NCBI GenBank assembly: GCA_936924635.1
Contig: CAKZHP010000086.1
Location: forward strand, 1 to 23,717
Direction: 5' to 3'
Length of the DNA: 23,717 nucleotides
Source of the DNA: an uncultured Propionibacteriaceae bacterium
GTDB taxonomy: Bacteria; Actinomycetota; Actinomycetes; Propionibacteriales; Propionibacteriaceae
Shown: positions 1 to 6,835 of the stretch, one piece after another
Position numbering within the stretch: the first letter of the stretch is position 1
Layout: each line of letters begins with the position of its first letter
Notes under the pieces: model-generated
Told to the model about the DNA's origin: nothing
The model's input: the letters and a program-made list of their open reading frames with translations, nothing else
Database searches by the model: none
Translations under genes and position numbers: made by a program

Positions 1-74
1 CAGCCGCCCCTCAAGCGGCCTAACCCAACCCGTCACCTATTCGTGCAGCAGTCCCAGATCAGTTCCGGCGTGGA
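1..74. other. Array-flanking region, no gene seen
   Basis: No repeat copy is found one 61-base period to the left of the first CRISPR repeat, so the array begins at 75. In the usual type I-E orientation this side would be the leader. The stretch is not AT-rich and no promoter could be picked out, and the window edge prevents a check for cas genes further left. Confidence 0.4.
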
Positions 75-589
75 GCAGGCCCCGCACACGCGGGGGTAGA
101 GGCACCACCCCTGTGTGGGCTGTGGCCACGCCTATGCAGGCCCCGCACACGCGGGGGTAGAGGCGAGGCCCGCGCGCTGCAGAACCGTGAGCCCATGCAG
201 GCCCAGCACACGCGGGGGTAGAGGGGAGTTCCTCACCCGCTCGGCCGACGTGTTCCGGCAGGCCCCGCACACGCGGGGGTAGAGGCTCCAGCACGGAGCC
301 GCCCGTGTCGTCGTCGCGGCAGGCCCCGCACACGCGGGGGTAGAGGCAGCGCGTTCGCGAGCCGGACGCTCTCAGCTGCGCAGGCCCCGCACACGCGGGG
401 GTAGAGGGGAGTCCGACTCGCCCCCGCCGCCCCACCAGACGCAGGCCCCGCACACGCGGGGGTAGAGGCTCGCCCGTCGCGGCCAGTGGTGATTGGGGTC
501 GCAGGCCCCGCACACGCGGGGGTAGAGGGGTCGTCCAGGCCGCCGGCACCGCGATTCGTCTGCAGGCCCCGCACACGCGGGGGTAGAGG
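75..589 (+). CRISPR. CRISPR array, type I-E-like, 9 repeats and 8 spacers
   Basis: Nine copies of a 28-base repeat start at 75, 136, 197, 258, 319, 380, 441, 501 and 562. Each begins GCAGG, has a CCCCGC/GCGGGG stem around an ACAC loop, and ends GTAGAGG. Eight copies are identical; the third has one C-to-A change in the left stem arm. The base after each repeat is always C or G, so the unit may be 29 bases plus 32-base spacers, which is the 61-base period of type I-E arrays. Spacer 7 (469-500) is one base shorter. The 5-6-4-6-8 layout matches the E. coli type I-E repeat read on the plus strand. No cas genes are in the window; they may lie to the left or elsewhere. Spacers are unique and GC-rich, and their targets cannot be determined here. 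Confidence 0.96.
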
Positions 590-607
590 CATGCGCAGAG
601 ATCCAGT

Positions 608-636
608 TTGGAAGCCCGGGACGGGTGCTCTAGACT
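608..636 (+). promoter_or_regulatory. Promoter of tRNA-Arg
   Basis: A -35 box TTGGAA (608-613) and a -10 box TAGACT (631-636) are separated by 17 bases, and the tRNA begins 20 bases after the -10. The promoter lies only 18 bases past the last CRISPR repeat. Confidence 0.65.
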
Positions 637-655
637 CAGTCCCTGGCTTCAACAA

Positions 656-728
656 GCACTCGTGGCTCAATGGATAGAGCAGCTGACTACGGATCAGCAG
701 GTTGGGGGTTCGAGTCCCTCCGAGTGCG
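656..728 (+). tRNA. tRNA-Arg(ACG)
   Basis: The cloverleaf folds cleanly. The acceptor stem is GCACTCG/CGAGTGC, the anticodon stem GCTGA/TCAGC holds the loop CTACGGA (anticodon ACG), and the T loop is TTCGAGT. The discriminator is G at 728. CCA is not encoded. Anticodon ACG reads CGU/CGC/CGA Arg codons after A34 deamination, as is usual in bacteria. A strong terminator follows at 738-763. Confidence 0.95.
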
Positions 729-737
729 CAAGACATG

Positions 738-763
738 ACGGCCCCGCTCCCGAGCGGGGCCGT
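738..763 (+). terminator. Terminator after tRNA-Arg
   Basis: A perfect 12-bp inverted repeat ACGGCCCCGCTC / GAGCGGGGCCGT is followed by TCT. It sits 9 bases after the tRNA end. The U-tract is weak, as is common in GC-rich actinobacteria. Confidence 0.75.
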
Positions 764-844
764 TCTGCGCCTCGCGCGGGTTCGCCGCGTACGCCGTCTT
801 GCTGATCGCCCCTCGTCGACGGACCCCCGGCAGGACGTGGCACG

Positions 845-1561
845 GTGTGCGTCGTGGGCACCAGTCTGATGTGGGGAGCTGTCGCAGCCTCGTCGCTGCT
901 CATCGGAGCCGTCCTTGCCCTCTTGCGCACCTGGAGCGACCGGGTCGTCGGATTCGTCCTCGCCTTCGGGGCCGGCGCCCTCATCGCCAGCGTCTCCTTC
1001 GAGCTGGCCGAGGAGGGCGTGCACAAGAGCGGTGCCGTGCCCGTGGCCGCTGGCCTGGCCCTCGGCGCGCTGGCGTTCTTCCTGGCCGACCGCGCTCTCG
1101 AGGCCTGGGGCAAGCGGCACTCGGGCGCGTCAGGCGGCCTGCCGCTGGCGCTGGGAGCTCTCCTCGACGGCATCCCGGAGCAGCTCGTCCTCGGCATCGG
1201 GCTCGCCGCCGGCGAGGGAGTCAGCGCCGGCCTGCTGGTGGCGATCTTCCTCTCCAACCTGCCGGAGGCCATCGGGTCGTCGGCCGACATGAAGCAGGGC
1301 GGCAAGTCCGGCAAGACGATCCTGCTGATCTGGGCGTCGGTGACCGCGGTCTGCACGGCGGCCACGGTCGGCGGACACCTGCTCTCGAAGTACACCAGCG
1401 ACGTGGTGACCTCGGGCATCGACGGCTTCGCGGCAGGGGCGCTGCTGGTCATGCTGATCGACTCGATGATCCCCGAGGCCAGGGAGAAGGCGAAGGACGT
1501 CGCGGGCCTGGCCACCGTCGTCGGGTTCGCTCTCGCGGCCGGCCTCTCCCTGCTGGCCTGA
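845..1561 (+). CDS. ZIP-family-like metal transporter
   Basis: This 238-residue integral membrane protein has about eight hydrophobic segments covering almost its full length, close to the usual size of bacterial ZIP proteins. The motif GALLDGIPEQLVLGIGL (around residues 103-119) and the segment with NLPEAIGSS (around 137-145) resemble the metal-binding helices 4 and 5 of ZIP transporters, with Asp/Glu where classical ZIPs carry His. The likely role is divalent cation movement across the cytoplasmic membrane; the substrate cannot be told from sequence. The GTG start at 845 is preceded by AGGA at 832-835. An ATG eight codons later (869) has no better RBS. The gene stands alone between two tRNA genes and ends at a strong terminator. 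Confidence 0.8.
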   Translation: MCVVGTSLMWGAVAASSLLIGAVLALLRTWSDRVVGFVLAFGAGALIASVSFELAEEGVHKSGAVPVAAGLALGALAFFLADRALEAWGKRHSGASGGLPLALGALLDGIPEQLVLGIGLAAGEGVSAGLLVAIFLSNLPEAIGSSADMKQGGKSGKTILLIWASVTAVCTAATVGGHLLSKYTSDVVTSGIDGFAAGALLVMLIDSMIPEAREKAKDVAGLATVVGFALAAGLSLLA

Positions 1562-1598
1562 GCACGACCGCGTACGCCGGAAGGGCCGAAGACGAGCA

Positions 1599-1629
1599 AA
1601 GCCCCCGGCGCCACTGCTGCCGGGGGCTT
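1599..1629. terminator. Bidirectional terminator
   Basis: An 11-bp perfect stem AAGCCCCCGGC / GCCGGGGGCTT with a 9-base loop lies between the transporter and the convergent tRNA-Ser. With A residues on the left and TT on the right it could serve both strands. Confidence 0.85.
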
Positions 1630-1635
1630 CGTTGG

Positions 1636-1724
1636 CGGAGGCGGCGGGATTTGAACCCGCGTGTGGCTTGTGACCACTCCCGCTTAGCAGGCGGGCGCCA
1701 TAGACCGTACTAGGCGACGCCTCC
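1636..1724 (-). tRNA. tRNA-Ser(GCT)
   Basis: A class II tRNA of 89 bases. The acceptor is GGAGGCG/CGCCTCC, the anticodon stem CCCGC/GCGGG holds loop CTGCTAA (anticodon GCT), and there is a long variable arm and a T loop TTCAAAT. The discriminator is G, as expected for serine. CCA is not encoded. Confidence 0.95.
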
Positions 1725-1737
1725 ATGAACCGGCGAA

Positions 1738-1767
1738 AGCCTAACGGCTCGCATGTCGGGCGTCCAA
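1738..1767 (-). promoter_or_regulatory. Promoter of tRNA-Ser(GCT)
   Basis: On the minus strand a -35 TTGGAC (1767-1762) and a -10 TAGGCT (1743-1738) are separated by 18 bases. The tRNA starts 14 bases after the -10. This is one of the clearest sigma-70-type promoters in the window. Confidence 0.65.
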
Positions 1768-1876
1768 GCGGAGCGCTCCGGAGGAGGCGGCCCGCGCCCG
1801 GGGAGACCTGTCAGGATTGGGCTCGGCTCAGTACCATCGCAGGCGTATCCCGGCAAGTAGACACCCCGGAGGACCG

Positions 1877-3670
1877 ATGAGCGACAGGCCCGACAGCGCG
1901 GACCGTCCTTCGGCGTACCACGACCGCCCGGCACGCACTCCGCGTACGCCCTTGTGGCAGCCGAGCCAGCCGGAGCCGGCCCGCGCGGTGCTGCGTGAGG
2001 ACGCCTCCGGGGACGGGGTCCCCGAGATCGTCTCCGGCCGCACCAGCACCGCCCGCCGGGCGGTCACCGACCAGAAGGACAGCCCGAGGTTCGCGGGAGC
2101 CCTGGGCTGGACGGTCCTGGGCACCCTGATCCCTGGCGCCGGGCTGATCCGCGCGGGCCGCAAGGTGGCCGGTATCGCCGTGCTGCTCCTGCTCGCCGCC
2201 GGGGTCGCCAGCCTGGCCTGGCTCGCGTCCGAGCGGCGTACGGCGCTGGCGGCCGCTGTGAACACCAAGCTGCTGATGGCCGTCTCGGGAGCCCTGGTCG
2301 TGGTCGCCGTCCTGTGGGCGGCGATCATCGCGAGCACGTACCTGTCGTTGCGGCCACGGCGGGTGTCGGCGGCGCAGCGCGTCCTGGGCGCCGGGCTGGT
2401 CGGCGTGCTGGCGTTCGCCGTGAGCGCGCCCATGGCCGTCGGCGCTCTGTACACGTACCAGCAGGCCACCCTCGTGGACCAGATCTTCGGGCCCGAGCAG
2501 AAGAGCCAGACCCGACCCACCATCACCCCCGGCAGCAAGGACGACCCCTGGGCGAACACGCCCCGGGTGAACATCCTGCTGGTCGGCGGCGACTACGGGG
2601 AGAACCGTCCCGAGGCCGACAAGGGCTTTGGTGAGAACACCGACACCATGATCCTGGCCAGCATCGACACCAAGACCGGCAACGCGGTGCTGGTGTCGGT
2701 GCCGCGCAACATGATGAAGATGCCGTTCCCGGCGTCGTCGCCGCTGCACAAGCACTACCCCGACGGCTACCCCGAGATGGCGAACAGCATCTGGGCGAAC
2801 ATCGCCGATGAGGTCCCTGCCGACATCCTCGGCCCGACCTCGAACCTGGGCGCCGACGCCCTGAAGCTCGGCATCGGAGAGGCGCTGGGCCAGCGGGTCG
2901 ACTACTACGTGTACGTCAACATCGACGGCCTCTACACTCTGATCGACGCCCTCGGCGGCATCAAGGTCAACGTCAACGAGCGCATCCCGATCGCCGGCAC
3001 CACGGAGGGCAAGGCACCGACGGGGTGGATCGAACCGGGGCAGGACAAGCGCCTCGATGCCTATCAGGCGATGTGGTACGCACGGAGCCGCTCGGGTGCC
3101 AGCAACGGCGACTTCGACCGCATGGGCCGCCAGCGCTGCGTCATCAACGCCATCATCAAGCAGGCTGACCCGGCGACGATGCTCACCCGGTACGAGGCCA
3201 TCGCGAAGGCCGGCACCAAGATGGTGAAGACCGACATCCCGCAGGACATGCTGCCGATGATGGTCGAGCTCGCGCTACGGGTGAAGGGCGCGAGCATGCA
3301 GAGCATGCAGTTCACCGACGGAGAGAACGGGTTCCTCTCCATGAACCCCAACTTCCCGCTGATGCGCGCCCAGGTGGCGCAGGCGGTGGCCGCGTCGGTG
3401 GGTACGCCCGCGACGACCGCCCCGGCGACCACCGGCGCCCCGGCGACCACGGCTGCCCCGGCCCCGAGCGCCCCGGCCTCCTCTGTACCCGCGTCGCGCG
3501 CCCCCTCGACGACCGCGGCGCCGGCGACGACGAAGGCCACCTCCACCGCTCCCAGGAGCACCGCCCCCAGCGCTCCTGCCTCTGCCACCACGCCGCCGTC
3601 GCAGAACATCACCGACGCGTGCGCGTACAACCCCGTCGCCACTGCCTCCGCGAGCCCCACCAGGCGCTGA
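1877..3670 (+). CDS. LytR-CpsA-Psr (LCP) family cell-wall glycopolymer ligase
   Basis: The protein has 597 residues. LCP enzymes transfer undecaprenyl-linked glycopolymers (teichoic acid, arabinogalactan or similar) to peptidoglycan on the outer face of the membrane. Order of parts: a polar N-terminus (1-72), about four hydrophobic segments (roughly 74-92, 97-118, 131-157, 169-191), the LCP domain (about 230-430) and a Thr/Ala/Pro/Ser-rich tail (from about 510). Visible LCP signatures are NTDTM with Asp256, SVPRN with Arg277, and the Arg cluster YARSRS...FDRMGRQR (401-420) that binds the lipid pyrophosphate. ATG 1877 is chosen because GGAGGA lies at 1868-1873; an earlier in-frame start at 1817 has no such support. 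Many LCP proteins have one membrane helix, so the multi-helix N-terminus is longer than the simplest type. The acceptor polymer is unknown. Confidence 0.9.
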   Translation: MSDRPDSADRPSAYHDRPARTPRTPLWQPSQPEPARAVLREDASGDGVPEIVSGRTSTARRAVTDQKDSPRFAGALGWTVLGTLIPGAGLIRAGRKVAGIAVLLLLAAGVASLAWLASERRTALAAAVNTKLLMAVSGALVVVAVLWAAIIASTYLSLRPRRVSAAQRVLGAGLVGVLAFAVSAPMAVGALYTYQQATLVDQIFGPEQKSQTRPTITPGSKDDPWANTPRVNILLVGGDYGENRPEADKGFGENTDTMILASIDTKTGNAVLVSVPRNMMKMPFPASSPLHKHYPDGYPEMANSIWANIADEVPADILGPTSNLGADALKLGIGEALGQRVDYYVYVNIDGLYTLIDALGGIKVNVNERIPIAGTTEGKAPTGWIEPGQDKRLDAYQAMWYARSRSGASNGDFDRMGRQRCVINAIIKQADPATMLTRYEAIAKAGTKMVKTDIPQDMLPMMVELALRVKGASMQSMQFTDGENGFLSMNPNFPLMRAQVAQAVAASVGTPATTAPATTGAPATTAAPAPSAPASSVPASRAPSTTAAPATTKATSTAPRSTAPSAPASATTPPSQNITDACAYNPVATASASPTRR

Positions 3671-3678
3671 GAGCCGTT

Positions 3679-3755
3679 GGTTGAGCAAGGAGGGCCCGAG
3701 CTTGCGAGGGTCGTCCGCGTCGAAACCGGGCCTGACTGAGCGAGCGAGGTCAGGG
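3679..3755 (+). repeat. Dispersed hairpin repeat, copy A
   Basis: GGTTGAG...GTCGAAACC (3679-3727) is followed by a second stem, CCTGAC/GTCAGG (3731-3736 with 3749-3754), around TGAGCGAGCGAG. The same two-part layout occurs at 13637 and 16474. It sits just after the LCP stop and may act as its transcript end. Confidence 0.65.
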
Positions 3756-3833
3756 CAGGCCCCCGCCCGTGCGGCCCGCCGGGCCCCGTACGCGCCCGTA
3801 CGGCTACGATGATCGGGCGCCGCGAGGCGTACA

Positions 3834-3918
3834 GGCGAGGTCGCATAGTGGCCTAGTGCAGCCGCCTTGAAAGCGGCCGGGCGGAGACGTCCCGTGGGTT
3901 CAAATCCCACCCTCGCCG
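3834..3918 (+). tRNA. tRNA-Ser(TGA)
   Basis: A class II tRNA of 85 bases. The acceptor is GGCGAGG/CCTCGCC, the anticodon stem CCGC/GCGG holds CTTGAAA (anticodon TGA), and there is a long variable arm and a T loop TTCAAAT. The discriminator is G and CCA is not encoded. A TACGAT at 3805-3810 could be the -10, but no good -35 is seen. Confidence 0.95.
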
Positions 3919-3946
3919 CCCAACGGAACCGTCGCGAGAGGCATCC

Positions 3947-4366
3947 ATGAGCAGGCACGTGCTGCGCCCGGCCATCCCCGTGAAACCGCTGGTGATCGCG
4001 GCTGTCCTGAGCATCATCGGGGCGGGCACGGCGGTGCTGGGCGGCTCGTACGGCGCCTCCTGGGCGATCTGGCTTGGCATCGCAGAGCTCGTCGCCGGGG
4101 TTGGGGTGCTGGCCCTGGCGCTGCTGGCCTGGCGGCGCGGCGATGTCACCGTCGACCTCACCGACGAGGGCTATCGCGTGGAGATGCCCGACGGCTCGGT
4201 CAGCAGCGGTGACTGGGAGGACGTCCGCAAGGTCGACCGCATCGGCGACCGGCTGGTGTTCCACCACGACGCCGAGCGCCGCACGGTGCTGGCCGGCCGC
4301 GGCATCGGAGTGCTGGAGCGTGACCTGGCGACCCACCTCGACGCCAGCCGGGGGTACGGGGCCTGA
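3947..4366 (+). CDS. Small membrane protein, unknown function
   Basis: This 139-residue protein has two predicted membrane helices (about 14-36 and 40-62). A soluble C-terminal part follows (about 66-139) with alternating hydrophobic strands such as DVTVDLTDEGYRVEMPDGS. The pattern is consistent with a small beta-rich (PH-like) domain, but that is only inference. The ATG start has a GAGAGG element at 3936-3941. The gene lies 28 bases after tRNA-Ser(TGA) on the same strand. I do not recognise a family. Confidence 0.7.
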   Translation: MSRHVLRPAIPVKPLVIAAVLSIIGAGTAVLGGSYGASWAIWLGIAELVAGVGVLALALLAWRRGDVTVDLTDEGYRVEMPDGSVSSGDWEDVRKVDRIGDRLVFHHDAERRTVLAGRGIGVLERDLATHLDASRGYGA

Positions 4367-4387
4367 CGGGTGGGGCCCGTAAATGGG

Positions 4388-4417
4388 TTGCGGCCCGCGC
4401 ACGGCTGTTCCTAGCCT
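4388..4417 (+). promoter_or_regulatory. Promoter of the leader ORF and 70-residue gene
   Basis: A -35 TTGCGG (4388-4393) and a -10 TAGCCT (4412-4417) are separated by 18 bases. A start near 4424 would leave a 5' leader of about 24 bases before the ATG at 4448. Confidence 0.5.
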
Positions 4418-4447
4418 GTCGTCATCGACGACGGAGAGGAGACGCTC

Positions 4448-4504
4448 ATGGCTCGCATCGCTGACGCCACGCTGGGCGTCCCCGTCGGCCGCACGCTCGC
4501 CTGA
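4448..4504 (+). CDS. 18-residue leader-like small ORF
   Basis: ATG at 4448 follows a strong RBS (AGGAG at 4437-4441, 6-base spacing) and a promoter. It encodes MARIADATLGVPVGRTLA and stops at 4502-4504. It is too short to assign a function. The arrangement of promoter, strong RBS, tiny ORF, 143-base gap with a hairpin and second ORF resembles a regulatory leader peptide. There is no run of a single amino acid that would reveal an attenuation signal, although Arg and Ala are frequent. It could instead be a small protein in its own right. Confidence 0.45.
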   Translation: MARIADATLGVPVGRTLA

Positions 4505-4626
4505 CGAGCTTCGGCCCGCGCCCCGCTGACCAGCGCCGTCCACCCTCACGGTCGTCCCGCTGACGACTGTCCCGATCACGGCTACACCGGCCCTGACCGC
4601 CGTACCCCCTGCCCTTCGGCTCGTCC

Positions 4627-4644
4627 GAGCACGTCTGCGTGCTC
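4627..4644 (+). other. Hairpin just upstream of an RBS
   Basis: A perfect 7-bp stem GAGCACG/CGTGCTC with loop TCTG ends 3 bases before the TGAGGA ribosome site (4648-4653) of the next ORF. It could influence translation of that ORF. Confidence 0.45.
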
Positions 4645-4659
4645 ATCTGAGGATTCTCC

Positions 4660-4872
4660 ATGCACCTGCACGCGTCTCGGTCTGTCGCCGAGCACTCCCA
4701 CCACACGTACCTGTTCGTCGCCCGCCAGACCGAGCTGAGCCGCGAGGCGGCACGCCAGTACGCCCTGACGGCGCACCTGCAGCGCCACACGGCTCGCCGC
4801 GCGTTGTCACGGCTGCTGCTGCGCACGGCCGCCGGGATGCGTACGGTCGCGCTCCGGATCGCGCCCACCTGA
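4660..4872 (+). CDS. Conserved-looking 70-residue basic protein, unknown function
   Basis: The predicted protein is rich in Arg, His and Ala and largely helical. It starts MHLHASRSVAEHSHHTYLF and continues with a basic amphipathic stretch (around 25-65). The ATG has the RBS TGAGGA at 4648-4653 with 6-base spacing, which makes it more likely than the overlapping minus-strand frames. No signal peptide, cysteine motif or known domain is visible. It probably shares a transcript with the 18-residue ORF upstream. A nucleic-acid-binding role is possible from its charge, but nothing in the sequence proves it. Confidence 0.5.
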   Translation: MHLHASRSVAEHSHHTYLFVARQTELSREAARQYALTAHLQRHTARRALSRLLLRTAAGMRTVALRIAPT

Positions 4873-4959
4873 TCGCCCAGCGTCCCCAGCCCGGCCGGCC
4901 GTTCGACGCCGCTGAGCGAGGAACGAGTCGAGCGAGCCCCCCTCGGCAAGGATGCGGGC

Positions 4960-5322
4960 GTGGAGGAGATGAGCATCATCACCGGCGTGCGCGTGGAGAT
5001 CGTGAGCGAGGCGTCCGGCGTGACACGGCCACTGGCGGGGTTCTACCGCGACCAGGTCCGCTGGAAGGCGGTGATGCCCGCCGTGGGCCACACCGTCGCG
5101 CCCGGCCGGCTCGGCCCGGCGCTGGCGAGGTTGATCGGGTACGCACCGATCATCGGCATCGAGCACCACCCGGGCACGGCGACGGACCCTTGGCCGGACG
5201 CGCCCGTGGTGGTGGTACGGGTCGTCTGGGACCAGCCGCTCGACAACGCGACGGTGGCCGCCATCACGGCCGACGGGTGGGCGTTGTACGACATCCGGCA
5301 GGACCCGCGGTTCTTCCGGTAG
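4960..5322 (+). CDS. Hypothetical protein of 120 residues
   Basis: A soluble protein without visible membrane segments or cysteines. It begins with a strand-rich part (IITGVRVEIVSEASG), has a central HTVAPGRLGPALARLIGYAPI stretch and ends in a DNATVAAITADGWALYDIRQDPRFFR region. The GTG at 4960 has AAGGA at 4948-4952. The in-frame ATG at 4969 is too close to its GGAGGA to be the start. It lies 80 bases before the quinone oxidoreductase on the same strand and could be cotranscribed with it. I do not recognise the family. Confidence 0.6.
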   Translation: MEEMSIITGVRVEIVSEASGVTRPLAGFYRDQVRWKAVMPAVGHTVAPGRLGPALARLIGYAPIIGIEHHPGTATDPWPDAPVVVVRVVWDQPLDNATVAAITADGWALYDIRQDPRFFR

Positions 5323-5402
5323 CCCCCCGGCCGGTGGCTGAAGCGCCTTCCTGCGGGCAGACGCGCTGCCCCGGCGACGGCACCGCGTGGCAGGCTGGCG
5401 GC

Positions 5403-6380
5403 ATGCGAGCCGTGGTGGTCAAGGAGTTCGGTGGTCCGGAGCAGCTGCGCGTCGAGTCGGTGCCCGACCCGCAGCCGGGGGCCGGCGAGCTGCTGGTACG
5501 GGTCGTTGCGGCCGGTGTGAACCGGGCCGACCTCATGCAGCGGCAGGGGCACTACCCGCCGCCGAAGGGCGTGACGGATGTGATCGGGCTCGAGGTGTCC
5601 GGGCACGTCGAGTCGGTCGGCGCCGAGGTGTCCGGCTGGAGCGAGGGCGACCCGGTGGTGGCGCTGCTGGCCGGGGGCGGGTATGCCGAGCTGGTCGTTG
5701 TTCCCGCCGCTCAGTGCCTGCGCCCGCCCGAGGGCATGGACCTGGTGTCCGCTGCCGGCGTGATGGAGGTTGCCGCGACCGTGGTGTCGAACCTCGACCA
5801 TGCGCATCTCGGGAGCGGGGAGACGTTCCTCGTGCACGGCGGCGCCGGCGGGATCGGCAGCTTCGCGATCCCGTACGCCAAGTCTCTCGGCGCCACCGTC
5901 GTCACCACCGCGGGCTCGGAGGAGAAGCGCGCCTACTGCCGCGACCTGGGCGCTGATGTCGCGCTGGACTACCACGACGACTGGCCGGCCCAGGTGCGCG
6001 AGGCGACCGACGGCCACGGCGCCGACGTGATCCTCGACGTGATGGGCGCGGCGTACCTGGAGAAGAACGTCGCCACCCTGGCCCGCGACGGCCGGCTGAC
6101 GGTGATCGGGTTCCAGGGCGGGCGCAAGGGGACCCTGGATCTCAGCGCGCTGCTCGCGGTGAACGGGACGGTCTCCGCGCTGGGCCTGCGGCACCGGCCG
6201 GCGGCGGAGAAGGCCGAGATCGTACGCCGCGTGGGCGAGTCCGTCTGGCCCCTCCTGACCGACGGCACCATCCCGCGCGGGGCGGAGCGGCGGTTCGCGT
6301 TCGACGAGGTACGGGCCGCGCACGAGCACCTGGAGTCGGGGGACGCCACCGGGAAGCTGATCCTGGTCGTCACCCCCTGA
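5403..6380 (+). CDS. NAD(P)H:quinone oxidoreductase (zeta-crystallin type, MDR superfamily)
   Basis: A 325-residue medium-chain dehydrogenase/reductase, the usual length. It should reduce quinones or activated alkenes with NADPH in the cytoplasm. Evidence: the N-terminal GroES-like domain with AAGVNRADLMQRQGHYPPP (about 38-56), typical of zeta-crystallin/PIG3 proteins; GLEVSGHV and GDPVVAL; the Rossmann domain with VHGGAGGIGSFAIPYAKSLGA (from about 145); and DVILDVMG. No zinc-binding cysteine cluster is present, consistent with the zinc-free class. ATG 5403 begins MRAVVVKEFGGPEQL, the standard N-terminus; the open frame runs further upstream without start support. CAGGCT at 5391-5396 lies 6 bases before the ATG and could be the -10 of a leaderless mRNA. 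Confidence 0.9.
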   Translation: MRAVVVKEFGGPEQLRVESVPDPQPGAGELLVRVVAAGVNRADLMQRQGHYPPPKGVTDVIGLEVSGHVESVGAEVSGWSEGDPVVALLAGGGYAELVVVPAAQCLRPPEGMDLVSAAGVMEVAATVVSNLDHAHLGSGETFLVHGGAGGIGSFAIPYAKSLGATVVTTAGSEEKRAYCRDLGADVALDYHDDWPAQVREATDGHGADVILDVMGAAYLEKNVATLARDGRLTVIGFQGGRKGTLDLSALLAVNGTVSALGLRHRPAAEKAEIVRRVGESVWPLLTDGTIPRGAERRFAFDEVRAAHEHLESGDATGKLILVVTP

Positions 6381-6420
6381 CCAGGGCCCCGCACCTGCGC
6401 AGGAGCGCGACGACCGCTCG

Positions 6421-6835
6421 TCAGGGGTCCGGCACGCGCTCCAGGAGCGAGACCACCGCGGCGAGCCGGCGTACGACACCCTCGCGGTCACTCCCGCCGA
6501 GGCCGACGGCGGCTTCCTCCAGCCACCCAGCCGCGACGGTCAGGCCGACGCTGCGCAGGCGTGCGGGTTTCGGGGTCCTCGGGGTCGAGACCGAGCGCGA
6601 GGGCCCGCTCACGGTGGGTTACCTGCTGGCCGACCCCCGCGGTCAGGAACTCGGCCACCAGCGCATCGGGGTCCTCGCCCGCACCGGTCACCGACGACAC
6701 CAGGGCGTCGTACTGCGTCTTGATCGGCCCCACCGTGGCGGCCTCGATCGCGAGTTGGGTCCGGACACGCTCAGAGTCCGGCACGCCCTTCACCCGCCCC
6801 AGGACCTCACGCATGTTCTGCCGGAACCCGGTGGT
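6421..6835 (-). pseudogene. Fragment of an unrecognised gene, frameshifted
   Basis: Coding-like sequence runs from about 6835 to 6421 in two frames. One carries MREVLGRVKGVPDSERVRTQ through to LALGLDPEDPETR. A second, starting near 6565, carries RLRSVGLTVAAGWLEEA to a TGA at 6421. A single-base change around 6560-6566 would join them. The upstream edge abuts the integrase remnant within a few bases, as if a deletion fused two genes. Around 135 residues are visible. I do not recognise the protein, and its start is missing or replaced by the ATG at 6814, which has no convincing RBS. Confidence 0.5.

Noticed and set aside
1..589. The window holding a complete CRISPR-Cas system
   Set aside because: None of the genes in the window resembles a Cas protein, so only the array can be claimed.
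37..1120. Minus-strand open frames with repeated LPPRVRGL / STPACAGPA peptides
   Set aside because: They are translations of the CRISPR repeat in successive frames, not a repeat protein.
4446..4982. Minus-strand open frame of 178 codons over the small-gene region
   Set aside because: No RBS and arginine-rich low-complexity composition; the plus-strand small ORFs have a promoter and ribosome sites.
5043..6491. Minus-strand 482-codon frame opposite the quinone oxidoreductase
   Set aside because: The plus strand encodes a clear zeta-crystallin-type enzyme, so this is a shadow.
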